DNA of 64,000 bases from Halomonas sp. PR-M31 (GTDB lineage Bacteria > Pseudomonadota > Gammaproteobacteria > Pseudomonadales > Halomonadaceae). The position numbers and the translations under genes were made by a program. Where the stretch lies: positions 37,649-101,648 of the forward strand of contig NZ_JIBT01000014.1 of NCBI RefSeq assembly GCF_001039575.1, written 5' to 3'. Below, piece after piece: positions 52,002 to 61,567 of the stretch (positions are counted from its first letter, which is position 1; each line of letters begins with the position of its first letter). The notes beneath the pieces are model-generated. The model was not told the origin of the DNA. It ran no database searches and saw nothing but the letters and a program-made list of their open reading frames with translations.

Positions 52002-53330
52002 TCAAAGAATATACCGCGACAAATCCTCGTCCATCGCCAGTTCGCCAAGCTGGGAATTGACGTAGTCCGCGTCGATGACCAGCGGGTCCGGCATGTCGCT
52101 GCTCTGGAACGATGCCTCCTCGAGCAGGCGCTCCATCACCGTATGCAGACGCCGGGCACCGATATTTTCGGTACCTTCATTGACCTGATAGGCGATTTCC
52201 GCAATGCGGGCGATGCCGTCTTCAGTGAATTCGATGGTCAGACCTTCCGTGGCCAGTAGCGCCTGGTACTGCTTGGTCAGCGCCGCGGAGGGCTCGGTCA
52301 GTATGCGCCGGAAATCTTCCGGGGTCAGGGCGTTGAGTTCGACGCGAATCGGCAGACGACCCTGAAGCTCCGGGATCAGGTCCGAGGGCTTGGAGAGATG
52401 GAAGGCACCGGAAGCGATGAACAAGATATGATCCGTCTTGATCATGCCGTGCTTGGTGGACACCGTTGAGCCTTCGATCAGGGGCAGCAGGTCCCGCTGT
52501 ACACCCTCCCGAGAGACCTCCGCGCCGCCGGATTCACCGCGCTTGGCAACCTTGTCGAGCTCGTCGAGAAAGACGATGCCGTTTTGTTCCACCGCTTCAA
52601 TGGCACGCCGCTTGATATCCTCGTCATTGACCAGCTTGGCAGCTTCCTCGTCCCGCAGCAGGGGCCAGGCCTCCTTGACCGTGACGCGCTTGGTCTCGGA
52701 TTTCTGCTTGCCCATGCTGGAGAACATGCTCTGCAGCTGGCTGGTCATCTCCTCCATGCCGGGAGGGCCGGCAAGATCGAAACCCGCGCTTTGCGGAGTG
52801 ATCTGGATATCGATCTCCTTGTCGTCGAGCTGGCCTTCGCGCAGCTTCTTGCGAAACGTCTGGCGGGTCGATGAGTCGTTGCGAGCACTGTCGTACTCGC
52901 TGCCCCGGGGGCGCGGCAGCAGGGCATCGAGGATGCGATCCTCCGCCGCGTCTTCGGCTCGGTGACCCACCTCTTCCTTTGCCTGCTCGCGCACCATCTT
53001 GATCGCCATTTCGATCAGATCTCGAATGATGGATTCTACATCGCGACCCACATAGCCGACCTCGGTGAACTTGGTCGCCTCGATCTTGATAAAGGGTGCC
53101 CGCGCGAGCTTCGCCAGGCGGCGGGCGATTTCGGTCTTGCCCACGCCAGTGGGGCCGATCATCAAGATGTTCTTGGGAGTGACTTCCGGGCGCAGCTCGT
53201 CGTCGAGCTGCATACGCCGCCAGCGATTGCGCAGGGCGATGGCCACGGCGCGCTTGGCATCGTGTTGGCCGATGATGTACTGGTCCAGGGCGTGGACGAT
53301 TTCACGAGGCGTCATCTGGGATTGGTTCAT
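52002..53330 (-). CDS. hslU: ATP-dependent protease ATPase subunit HslU
   Basis: HslU is the AAA+ unfoldase that feeds the HslV protease. The 442-residue protein begins [20 protein letters not shown] and has Walker [10 protein letters not shown], Walker B in [12 protein letters not shown], the intermediate domain (about residues 110-240) and sensor motifs toward SIDIG-like C-terminal DLSRYIL, which docks into HslV. The frame continues upstream into hslV, but the ATG at 53330 fits. Confidence 0.97.
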   Translation of the reverse strand: MNQSQMTPREIVHALDQYIIGQHDAKRAVAIALRNRWRRMQLDDELRPEVTPKNILMIGPTGVGKTEIARRLAKLARAPFIKIEATKFTEVGYVGRDVESIIRDLIEMAIKMVREQAKEEVGHRAEDAAEDRILDALLPRPRGSEYDSARNDSSTRQTFRKKLREGQLDDKEIDIQITPQSAGFDLAGPPGMEEMTSQLQSMFSSMGKQKSETKRVTVKEAWPLLRDEEAAKLVNDEDIKRRAIEAVEQNGIVFLDELDKVAKRGESGGAEVSREGVQRDLLPLIEGSTVSTKHGMIKTDHILFIASGAFHLSKPSDLIPELQGRLPIRVELNALTPEDFRRILTEPSAALTKQYQALLATEGLTIEFTEDGIARIAEIAYQVNEGTENIGARRLHTVMERLLEEASFQSSDMPDPLVIDADYVNSQLGELAMDEDLSRYIL

Positions 53331-53335
53331 GAGGC

Positions 53336-53854
53336 TCACAGCTCTTCGAGCTTGATCTGGTGGTTGGTATAGACACAGATGTCCGCGGCGATGTTCAGCG
53401 ACTTCTCGGTGATCTCCCGGGCGGCAAGCTCGGTGTTGTCGAGCATCGCCCGAGCGGCGGCCAGGGCATAGTTGCCGCCGGAACCGATGGCGATGACGCC
53501 GTGCTCCGGCTCCAGCACGTCGCCGGTGCCGGTCAGTACCAGCGAGGCATTCTTGTCCGCAACGACCAGCATCGCTTCGAGCCGGCGCAAGGCGCGGTCG
53601 GTACGCCACTCCTTGGACATTTCCACGGCGGCCTTGACCAGATGTCCCTGGTATTTCTCCAGCTGGGCCTCGAAGCGCTCGAACAGCGTAAAGGCATCGG
53701 CGGTGCCGCCAGCGAAGCCTGCCAACACCTGATTGTGATAAAGGCGGCGAACCTTGCTGGCATTTCCTTTCATTACCGTGTCGCCAAGGGACACCTGGCC
53801 GTCGCCGGCAAGGGCCACCTGATCGCCGCGACGCACGGATACGATCGTCGTCAT
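53336..53854 (-). CDS. hslV: ATP-dependent protease proteolytic subunit HslV
   Basis: HslV is the proteasome-like threonine protease. The 172-residue protein starts [20 protein letters not shown]. After removal of Met, Thr2 is the nucleophile, and the GDGQVSLG and [11 protein letters not shown] motifs match. The ATG at 53854 is 5 bases plus hslU spacing upstream of hslU and gives the required Thr at position 2; longer starts would bury it. Confidence 0.97.
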   Translation of the reverse strand: MTTIVSVRRGDQVALAGDGQVSLGDTVMKGNASKVRRLYHNQVLAGFAGGTADAFTLFERFEAQLEKYQGHLVKAAVEMSKEWRTDRALRRLEAMLVVADKNASLVLTGTGDVLEPEHGVIAIGSGGNYALAAARAMLDNTELAAREITEKSLNIAADICVYTNHQIKLEEL

Positions 53855-54036
53855 GAATAGAAACTCCCTGGAGGCAGGCCTTCTGGGAGGTGATCGACCT
53901 GCCCGGTGACTTTGGGCGTCCGCTTCATTCAAAAGAGGAGAAGGAACGACCGATATGGAATCATCCTAGACAGTGTGGGCGGGATGTGCGGAAATCAACC
54001 GGCCCAGGATGGACAGGAGCTATATCGAATCTCGAG

Positions 54037-54705
54037 TCAGTTCTGAAGTTTGATCATCAACGGCTCAATGCCCTGGGTCACCATCAGATCCTGGGCGCGA
54101 TTGAGCTCCCTCGTATCCTGATAGGGGCCCACCTGTACCCGGTGCCAGGTCTGATTGCCTTGTGCCTTGACCTCGGTGATCTTGGCCAGCAGACCAAAGT
54201 CCTTGAGCCGACCCGCCAGACGCTGAGCATCGGCGATATTCTTGAAAGAGGCTGCCTGCAGCATGTAGCTGCCATCGTTCTTGGGCGCTGTCGACTTCTT
54301 GACCGCCGTATCATTTTCAACCACGTCCGCGACTGCCGCCGTCTCCGGCGTCGTGTCTGCATCATCGACCTTGGGGGCGATGACTTCGGATTCCGGCAGT
54401 AGCGTATAGAATTCGAAGGTCGGCATGCGCGCCTCCTCTTTCTCGGCGGTCTTGCCGGCGTTCGAGGCGCCTTGGGGCGACGCGTTCTGGGTGCTGGCAG
54501 GCTTGGGCACCACCGTGGCCATGGGAGGCGCGGTTTCCTGAAAGTACTGGGATAGGGCAAAGCCGGCAATGAGACCGCCAAGGCCCCATAGCCAACCGGG
54601 TATGCTGATGCCACTGCGCTGCTTCTGCCGCGACGAACGACGTGCGGTGGCCCCTTTCCTGCGAGGGGATTGACTCGATTTTTGACTCGTACTGCGGCTG
54701 GCCAT
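54037..54705 (-). CDS. SPOR-domain cell-division-type membrane protein (FtsN-like)
   Basis: The 222-residue protein has a basic N-terminus (about 30 residues), one membrane helix (ISIPGWLWGLGGLIAGFALS), a low-complexity periplasmic linker and a C-terminal SPOR domain from about residue 143 (YMLQAASFKNIADAQRLAGR). SPOR domains bind denuded glycan at the septum. Its place between argS and hslV is that of the SPOR gene often labelled ftsN. The ATG has GGAGGAG upstream and lies 3 bases after the argS stop. Confidence 0.88.
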   Translation of the reverse strand: MASRSTSQKSSQSPRRKGATARRSSRQKQRSGISIPGWLWGLGGLIAGFALSQYFQETAPPMATVVPKPASTQNASPQGASNAGKTAEKEEARMPTFEFYTLLPESEVIAPKVDDADTTPETAAVADVVENDTAVKKSTAPKNDGSYMLQAASFKNIADAQRLAGRLKDFGLLAKITEVKAQGNQTWHRVQVGPYQDTRELNRAQDLMVTQGIEPLMIKLQN

Positions 54706-54708
54706 TGG

Positions 54709-56394
54709 TTACATCTCCTCCGGGGCGCCGACACCCAGTAAATTCAAGCCGTTACGGATGACCTGGCGAGTTGCAAGCCCTAGCGCCAGGCGAGCGTTGC
54801 GCAGCGCTGCGTCATCCACCATGACCTTGACCGCGTTGTAACAGGTATGAAAATCCGCGGCGAGATCCTGCAGATACTGGGCGATTTGCTGAGGCTCGCG
54901 GCTGGCTGCGGCATGGGAAACCACTTCCGGGAAGCGAGCAAGACGGTTCATGAGGGCCTTTTCCTGATCTTCCACCAGCAGGGCCAGATTATCGCTTGCA
55001 AGGGTCAGGTCGAAGGGGCGGGCATCCGTCTCGGCACGACGCAGAACGCTGCTGATCCGAGCATGGGCATACTGAATGTAGTAGACCGGATTGTCGTTTG
55101 ACTTGGAGCGGGCCAGGTCAATGTCGAAGGTCAGCTGGGAGTCGGCCCGACGAGCGGCCAAGAAATAACGCGTGGCGTCCCGGCCGACCTCGTCGATCAG
55201 ATCCCGCAGGGTGACGTAGCTGCCGGCTCGCTTGGAAAGCTTGACCTCCACTCCGGAGCGGGTCACCAGCACCATCTGGTGTAGCACATAGTCCGGCCAG
55301 CCGTTGGGAATGCCGACCTCCAATGCCTGCAGCCCGGCTCGCACCCGGGTCACCGTGGAGTGGTGATCGGCACCCTGCTCGTCGATGACCCGAGTGAAGC
55401 CCCGCTGCCATTTGTCGAGGTGATAGGCCACATCGGGGACGAAGTAGGTGTAGGCGCCGTCGCGCTTCCGCATGACGCGATCCTTGTCGTCACCAAAGCT
55501 GGTGGTGCGAAGCCACAGAGCGCCATCCTCTTCAAAGGTATGGCCGCAGTCGATGAGTCGCTTCACGGTCTCTTCGACCTTACCCTCGCTGTACAGCGAG
55601 GACTCAAGAAAATGAACGTCGAACTCGACGCCGAAGGCCTTGAGATCCAGATCCTGCTCCCGGCGCAGGTAGGCCACCGCAAAACGGCGAATCGCCTCGA
55701 GATCCGTCGGATTCGCTGCGGCGGTGACGTGCTGATCGTCCGCATCCACGGTCTCGCCGGCCAGATAGCTCTTGGCAATATCGCCTATGTAATCACCGCG
55801 ATAGCCATCCTTGGGCCAGGCCGGGTCTTCGGGCGTCAGGCCGTCGATGCGGGCCTTTACCGACAGCGCCAGGTTGGTGATCTGGGCACCGGCATCGTTG
55901 TAGTAGAACTCCCGGGTGACATCGTAGCCAGTCGCTTCCAGCAGGCGGCACAGGCAATCGCCTATCGCCGCGCCACGACCGTGGCCAACGTGCAGGGGGC
56001 CGGTCGGGTTGGCGGAGACGAACTCCACCTGCACCTTCTGGCCCATGCCTTCCAGGCTGCGCCCGAAGGTATCGCCGGCATCGAGTACTGCCGGCACGAT
56101 GCGGGCAATCGCATCCGTGGCGGCAAAGAAATTGATGAACCCGGGGCCTGCGATTTCGACCCGTTCCACGCTGTCATTGGCCGGTAGCGCCTCGATCAGT
56201 GCCGTCGCGACTTCCCGAGGGTTACGGCGTGCTGGCTTGGCCAGCAGCATGGCCAGATTACTGGCGTAATCGCCGTGAGCCTTGTCTCGGGTCGCCTCGA
56301 TCTTGATCGTGGGGTGAGCATCGTCGGGCACTAGCCCCTGGGTCTTGAGCGCGGCCAGGGCCTGGTCGAGCAGTGAAGCAATGGTGTCTTTCAT
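54709..56394 (-). CDS. argS: Arginyl-tRNA synthetase
   Basis: ArgS charges tRNA-Arg. The 561-residue class I enzyme has the HIGH-like [20 protein letters not shown], the KMSKS-like [15 protein letters not shown] and the C-terminal anticodon-binding domain (HTCYNAVKV). The ATG at 56394 gives [17 protein letters not shown], the family start. Confidence 0.97.
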   Translation of the reverse strand: MKDTIASLLDQALAALKTQGLVPDDAHPTIKIEATRDKAHGDYASNLAMLLAKPARRNPREVATALIEALPANDSVERVEIAGPGFINFFAATDAIARIVPAVLDAGDTFGRSLEGMGQKVQVEFVSANPTGPLHVGHGRGAAIGDCLCRLLEATGYDVTREFYYNDAGAQITNLALSVKARIDGLTPEDPAWPKDGYRGDYIGDIAKSYLAGETVDADDQHVTAAANPTDLEAIRRFAVAYLRREQDLDLKAFGVEFDVHFLESSLYSEGKVEETVKRLIDCGHTFEEDGALWLRTTSFGDDKDRVMRKRDGAYTYFVPDVAYHLDKWQRGFTRVIDEQGADHHSTVTRVRAGLQALEVGIPNGWPDYVLHQMVLVTRSGVEVKLSKRAGSYVTLRDLIDEVGRDATRYFLAARRADSQLTFDIDLARSKSNDNPVYYIQYAHARISSVLRRAETDARPFDLTLASDNLALLVEDQEKALMNRLARFPEVVSHAAASREPQQIAQYLQDLAADFHTCYNAVKVMVDDAALRNARLALGLATRQVIRNGLNLLGVGAPEEM

Positions 56395-56533
56395 GAGGAT
56401 GCGTGAGGTGTCCTGTGGCGCTAGCGAGTATTCATCGGCACGACGCAGATATCGTTTGAAGGCGTCGCCCACGAGTCAATGTAATTGAGCATTATCGGCA
56501 ATTGCGGCCTGGCTTTAAACCTTTGGTGATTTC

Positions 56534-58779
56534 TCAGCTCAAGGTTTGCGGATCAATGTCAATTGACCAGCGCACCCGCCGCGCCTGTGGCGAGCGTTCC
56601 AGCCAGTCGACGAGAAAGGCGCTGGCGTCGTGCAGCGCGCTGCGTTTGGCCGCGGACAGCATCAAGTGCACATGATAGCGATTCTGGCGCCGCTCCATGG
56701 GGGCCGGGGCCGGGCCCAGGCAATGCACGTCCAGGCCGCCCTGGTCAAGCCAGCTGCGCAAGGAGATTGCTGCTGCGCCTGCAAGCGTTGTCGCGTCGGC
56801 TTCTTTCGGGCTCTCAAAGCGCAGTAGCGCCATATGGCGATAGGGCGGCAGGGATGCGAGACGGCGCTCTTCGAGAAGCGTGTTGGCCAAGGTGTCGTAG
56901 CCGCTGTCCGCCAGCAGGCGTAGATGCGGATCATCCGGATGCAGAGTCTGCACCAGGACGCGACCCGGGCGTCGGCCCGGCCGGCCCGGCCGGCTACCTG
57001 GACCAGCAATTGGGCACTGTGTTCAAGGGCACGAAAATCGCTGGCATAAAGCCCTGCGTCCGCATTGACTACCACGACCAGAGTGACATGGGGCAAATGA
57101 TGGCCTTTCGCCAGCATCTGGGTGCCGATCAGCAGGCAGGGGTCGCCGCGCCGCACCTTGGTAAGGACGTGCTCCAAGGCATCCTTGCGCCGGGTGCTGT
57201 CCCGGTCGATGCGATATACCGGAATCTTGGGAAAAAGGGCAGATAGCGCTTCTTCGCTACGTTCGGTGCCGGTACCCAAAGGACGCAGATCGGCGCTGCC
57301 GCAGTCAGGGCAGACGTCCGGTAACCGTTCCTGACGCTCGCAGTGATGGCAAATCAAGCAAGATGGCTGGCGATGCAGGGTCATGCGCGCATCGCAGTGA
57401 GGGCACTGGGCCAGCCAGCCGCAGCCGTGACAGGCAAGGGTTGGCGCGAATCCGCGTCGGTTGATGAATACCAGCACCTGACCACCTCCAGCGAGGGCCG
57501 CGCTGATGGCGTCGGTACAGGGCGCAATCAACCCGCCTTGAGACGATCGGCCGCGCAAATCGACGAGCTCGAGTCTGGCAGGAGCATGATGGCTGGCACG
57601 TCGGGTCAAGTGCAGGTGGCTATAGTGGCCGCTACGTGCCTTGACCAGGCTCTCGAGGGATGGCGTGGCGCTTCCCAGCAGGATAGGAATGTCGTGGTGA
57701 TGGGCGCGGGCAATGGCCAGATCCCGGGCATGGTAGCGTAGCCCTTCTTGCTGCTTGAAAGAGTTGTCGTGCTCTTCATCGACGACGATGACGCCAGGCC
57801 GCGCCAAGGGCGTGAACACCGCGGAGCGGGTGCCGATGACGATGGGCGCCCGCCCGGAGCGAGCCGCTTCCCAGGCGTCCAGGCGTTCTGCATCCGTCAG
57901 GCCGGAATGCAGTGCCACCACCGTCACGCGAAAGCGTTGGCGAAAACGCGCCAGAGTCTGGGGTGTTAGACCAATTTCGGGTACCAGTACCAACGCTTGG
58001 CGTTCCTTGGCGATGACCGATTCGATCAACTGCAGATAGACCTCGGTCTTGCCACTACCGGTAACTCCCTGCAGCAGACTCACATGATAGTGATCGAGCC
58101 GCTGATGCAGCTCCGCCAGAACGCTGGTCTGCTCGCGATTGAGTATCAAGGCAGGTTCCGCAAGCAGGTTGCCCCCCGGCAAGGGCGGCGGTCCGGTCAG
58201 GGGTTCTTCCTGACAAGCCGCTAGTCCCTTGTCCAGGAGCCCTTTTAGCTGCGCGCGACTGAACCCTTGAACACCGATGACCGATCCCACTACGCCACGG
58301 GGATGCTGGCGCAGCAGCTCGAGCAGTTCCGCTTGGCGTCGTGCCCGTCCCAGCTGAGCGGCATTTGCGCGGTGGCCGGCCTCTGTCAACCGCCATCGTT
58401 CCCGGGTCCGCGCTTCTAATGGACGGCCTTGGCGCAGCAATACTGGCAAGGCCTGGTGCAGGGTGTCTCCCAGACCATGCTGGTAATAGCGCGCGGTGAA
58501 GCGACACAGCCACAGCCAGTCCTCAGGTAGCGGTTCACTGTCCAGGCAGGCGCTGATCGATTTGAGGGCGCCAAGTTCGAAATCGCTGGTATCACGGCAC
58601 TCGACGACGATACCGATCACTTCGCGTCGCCCGAAGGGTACACGTACCCGCAAGCCGGGTTGCCACCCCTCATTGGGAGTGACCTGACAGGGGCGATAAT
58701 CGAACAGTTTACGCAGCGGTGTAGGGACGGCGACGCCGAGCACCTTGGGTGAAAATGCCGTAAATGATGAGGCTGACAA
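56534..58779 (-). CDS. priA: Primosomal protein N' (PriA helicase), frameshifted in this sequence
   Basis: PriA restarts collapsed replication forks. The 748-residue protein has the DNA-binding start (VAVPTPLRKLFDY), Walker A GVTGSGKTEVYLQL, the DEEHD box, a zinc-binding insert with eight cysteines (from LACHGCGWLAQCPHCDARM to CPDCGSADL), and the helicase motif VAGRAGRAD. The last part is in another frame. Adding one base near 56966 restores GRVLVQTLHPDDPHLRLLAD. I prefer a TTG start at 58779 with GGAG 6 bases before it; an ATG at 58833 is the alternative. Confidence 0.94.
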
Positions 58780-58808
58780 TTGGTCTCCGGTGATAGCCCT
58801 GCTATAAT
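58780..58808 (+). promoter_or_regulatory. rpmE promoter
   Basis: TTGGTC (58780-58785), a 17-base spacer and a perfect TATAAT (58803-58808) lie about 127 bases before rpmE, in the divergent gap next to the priA start. Confidence 0.7.
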
Positions 58809-58934
58809 ATGCGCCCCTTGGCAAGTTGTGCATTGTGCGATAGTGCAGCTTGAAGGGGAAACCGGTTATCTCGCACCCGTGTACGGTGCTCGACCAGGAT
58901 CGAGTGGCGGTACACAGACAAATGAGGCTTCAAG

Positions 58935-59150
58935 ATGAAACAAGGTATTCACCCGGATTACAAGAAAGTCACCGCGACCTGTTCCTGTGGCGCCACCCAT
59001 TCCATAGGCACCACCGCTGGCGAGGACTTTTTCGTCGATGTCTGCTCCAACTGCCATCCGTTCTATACCGGTAAGCAAAAGCAGGCGACTACCGGTGGTC
59101 GCGTCGAGCGTTTCAACAAGCGTTTCGGTGCCGCCGTCAAGCGCAGCTGA
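58935..59150 (+). CDS. rpmE: 50S ribosomal protein L31, zinc-binding type
   Basis: The 71-residue L31 has the four zinc-ligand cysteines C16, C18, C37 and C40 (ATCSCGATH and DVCSNCHPF), so it is the C+ form used when zinc is plentiful. Its C-terminus is [12 protein letters not shown] and onward. It is divergent from priA, the usual arrangement, and is followed by a strong terminator. Confidence 0.97.
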   Translation: MKQGIHPDYKKVTATCSCGATHSIGTTAGEDFFVDVCSNCHPFYTGKQKQATTGGRVERFNKRFGAAVKRS

Positions 59151-59171
59151 GCAAGACATTTGCCTAAATCG

Positions 59172-59201
59172 AAAAACCCGTCTGATATGGCGGGTTTTTT
59201 T
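59172..59201 (+). terminator. Intrinsic terminator after rpmE
   Basis: AAAAACCCGTC, a 6-base loop and GGCGGGTTTTT form an 11-bp stem with one G-T pair; seven Ts end the run. Confidence 0.9.
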
Positions 59202-59283
59202 GTACGTTGCGCCTAATAAACTATTCTTGAGTAAGTAACATCAGATATTGATCCTGTTGTTTTTCTTTGTGGAAATATTTTCC

Positions 59284-59307
59284 TGTATTGAGATAAAAAA
59301 CAATACA
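59284..59307 (+). promoter_or_regulatory. Inverted repeat in the AT-rich region upstream of malic enzyme
   Basis: TGTATTG (59284-59290) and CAATACA (59301-59307) form a perfect 7-bp inverted repeat around ten bases, inside a 190-base AT-rich stretch unlike its neighbours. TTGTGA at 59327 and TATATT at 59348 could be promoter hexamers but are only 15 bases apart. It may be an operator. Confidence 0.4.
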
Positions 59308-59387
59308 AACATGAGGTTGTGGTCAATTGTGAAGTAGCTATTTTTTCTATATTCTGAGTAAACCCCCGAAAAAACTGGACAAACCCC

Positions 59388-60659
59388 ATGACGGACGCGA
59401 AGAAGCAAGCGGCACTGGATTATCATTCCCAACCGATCCCTGGAAAACTGTCGGTCGAAATCACCAAGCCGACCTCTTCTGCCAAGCATCTGTCGATGGC
59501 TTACAGCCCAGGCGTAGCCGAGCCGGTCCGGGAAATCGCAAAAGATCCGGAAAATGCCTATCTCTATACGGGTAAAGGCAATCTGGTCGCGGTCATTTCC
59601 GATGGTACCGCGATCCTTGGGTTAGGAAATCTTGGGGCGCTTGCCAGTAAGCCGGTCATGGAAGGGAAAGGGGTACTGTTCAAGCGATTTGCCGGAATCA
59701 ACTCGGTTGATATCGAAATCAACGCGGAAAGCCCTCAGGCATTCATCGACACCGTGGCCCGCATTGCCGACACCTGGGGAGGCATCAATCTCGAGGACAT
59801 CAAAGCGCCGGAGTGCTTCGAGATCGAACGCACCCTCATCGAGCGTTGCAACATCCCGGTCTTCCACGACGATCAGCACGGCACCGCCATCGTCACTGCC
59901 GCGGGGATGCTCAATGCGCTGGATATCGCCGGTAAGAAGATTGCCGAGGCGCGGGTCGTGTGTCTGGGAGCCGGCTCAGCCGCCATTGCCTGCATGAAGC
60001 TGCTGGTGTCCTGTGGGGCCAAGGCTGAAAATATCTACATGATCGATCGCAAAGGTGTGATCCACAGCGGTCGTGACGATCTCAATCAGTACAAGGCGAT
60101 GTTCGCCACGGAAACATCGCTGCGCACCCTCGATGAAGCGATCGAGGACGCGGATGTCTTCGTCGGCCTGTCCGGACCCAATCTGCTGTCCGCGGATCAG
60201 CTCAAGAAGATGGCTGCCAATCCGGTGGTATTTGCCTGCTCCAATCCAGACCCTGAAATCGATCCTGAAATAGCCAATGAGGCGCGTAATGACGTGATCA
60301 TGGCTACCGGACGCTCGGACTATCCCAACCAAGTCAATAATGTATTGGGCTTTCCTTTCATCTTCCGGGGGGCACTGGACGTGCGTGCAACCCGTATCAA
60401 CGAAGAAATGATGATCGCGGCGGTTCATGCCATCAAAGATCTGGCCCGAGAGCCGGTACCTCAGGAAGTGCTCGATGCCTACGAGGTCAAGACATTGGAG
60501 TTCGGCAGCGGTTACATCATCCCCACGCCGCTGGATGAACGCTTGCTCGACCGAGTCTCTTCCGCCGTGGCCCAGGCTGCAGTGGACTCCGGCGTGGCGC
60601 GTCGTCCTTATCCCTCGCATTATCCGTTGCAGAACGTCGAGGATGTCTACGGGGGGTGA
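59388..60659 (+). CDS. maeB: NAD(P)-dependent malic enzyme, short form
   Basis: Malic enzyme decarboxylates malate to pyruvate with reduction of NAD(P). The 423-residue protein has [48 protein letters not shown], the Rossmann [17 protein letters not shown] and [11 protein letters not shown]. It lacks the phosphotransacetylase-like C-terminal domain of E. coli MaeB (about 760 residues), so it is the short type. Cofactor choice cannot be decided here. It is preceded by an AT-rich gap with an inverted repeat. Confidence 0.93.
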   Translation: MTDAKKQAALDYHSQPIPGKLSVEITKPTSSAKHLSMAYSPGVAEPVREIAKDPENAYLYTGKGNLVAVISDGTAILGLGNLGALASKPVMEGKGVLFKRFAGINSVDIEINAESPQAFIDTVARIADTWGGINLEDIKAPECFEIERTLIERCNIPVFHDDQHGTAIVTAAGMLNALDIAGKKIAEARVVCLGAGSAAIACMKLLVSCGAKAENIYMIDRKGVIHSGRDDLNQYKAMFATETSLRTLDEAIEDADVFVGLSGPNLLSADQLKKMAANPVVFACSNPDPEIDPEIANEARNDVIMATGRSDYPNQVNNVLGFPFIFRGALDVRATRINEEMMIAAVHAIKDLAREPVPQEVLDAYEVKTLEFGSGYIIPTPLDERLLDRVSSAVAQAAVDSGVARRPYPSHYPLQNVEDVYGG

Positions 60660-60671
60660 TCATGCAGGCAC

Positions 60672-61433
60672 TCACCAATTGTAAAGCAGCGAGGCTGCCG
60701 TGGTGGTGTCCGTATTCACCTTGTCGTCCTCGACGTCCGGCGGGTTCGAGTTGTTCTTGATCTCATGGGATATACGTAGGGCGAGACTGGCGTTGAGTTG
60801 AGTCGTGATAGCGGTAAAGGTACGTGTAGTGACATTGTCTCGCGTGCCTTCTACCGACAGCTCCTGTTGAAAGCTCGTGCCCTCGGAAAGCTGCCATTCA
60901 TAGTCCAATGCGCCGTAACCCACCGCCAGATCCTTGATGTTCCCGTTCTCGAGCGCATCGCGACGATAGCCGGGGCCCGTTTCCAGAGACAAGGTGTGCG
61001 TGGGGCCGACCAATACCTGGCGTCCGTAGCCGCCAATGAAGGTCAGCTGATAGCGATACCCGCTAAAGCGCTCCTTTTCCCAGCGTGCAAAACCAAATAG
61101 ATAGTGGGGCCCGTCCAGATCATAGCGTTCGCGCCCGGCAACCAGGTATTGTTCGTCACTGCTTTCCCCATCTTTCTCGATCTTGCGCGTCTCTCCGCGC
61201 AGACTATGGGTCAAACGCCCTGTCAGCCAGGTCAAACGCCCCTTGGCAATCAATGTTTCACTATCGGTATTGCCTGACAACTTGGTATAGCCAAGCTCCG
61301 CCTGACCGCTGAAAACCGGCGCTTCGTCATCCGGTGCAGGTGGGGCGTAGAACGAAGCGGCGGTTGCCTGCCGAGCAGCAAGCGAAATGGCGAGCGTCAA
61401 CAGAAGAGTTGGCGTAAGCCATGAGCGTGGCAT
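60672..61433 (-). CDS. DUF481 outer membrane beta-barrel protein
   Basis: The 253-residue protein has a signal peptide (MPRSWLTPTLLLTLAISLAA with RQATA following) and then a long run of alternating beta strands, with FSGQAELGYTKLSGNTDSET near the start and a C-terminal SLLYNW that ends in an aromatic residue, the outer membrane barrel signal. It resembles the DUF481 (YdiY-like) family. The role is unknown. CCAGGAG precedes the ATG at 61433. It is convergent with malic enzyme after only 12 bases. Confidence 0.85.
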   Translation of the reverse strand: MPRSWLTPTLLLTLAISLAARQATAASFYAPPAPDDEAPVFSGQAELGYTKLSGNTDSETLIAKGRLTWLTGRLTHSLRGETRKIEKDGESSDEQYLVAGRERYDLDGPHYLFGFARWEKERFSGYRYQLTFIGGYGRQVLVGPTHTLSLETGPGYRRDALENGNIKDLAVGYGALDYEWQLSEGTSFQQELSVEGTRDNVTTRTFTAITTQLNASLALRISHEIKNNSNPPDVEDDKVNTDTTTAASLLYNW

Positions 61434-61507
61434 GTCGAAAACTCCTGGTGCTTTCGTGTTGGCGCCCGTGAGGGCGCTATCGACGCAGAGATGAGAAAGG
61501 GGAAGAG

Positions 61508-61543
61508 CCGATGGGCCAGCCGATATCACGGCTGGCCCATCGG
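61508..61543 (-). terminator. Terminator-like 15-bp hairpin after mrcA
   Basis: CCGATGGGCCAGCCG (61508-61522), a 6-base loop and CGGCTGGCCCATCGG (61529-61543) form a perfect 15-bp stem. On the minus strand it is followed by a pyrimidine-rich but not pure T tail. It lies between mrcA and the DUF481 gene. Confidence 0.7.
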
Positions 61544-61567
61544 GTGTCATTGGTTTTGAACAGGTGT

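Noticed and set aside
53855..54036. Heat-shock (sigma-32) promoter for hslVU
   Set aside because: I looked for CTTGAAA and CCCCATnT with proper spacing on the minus strand and found only weak, unconvincing matches.
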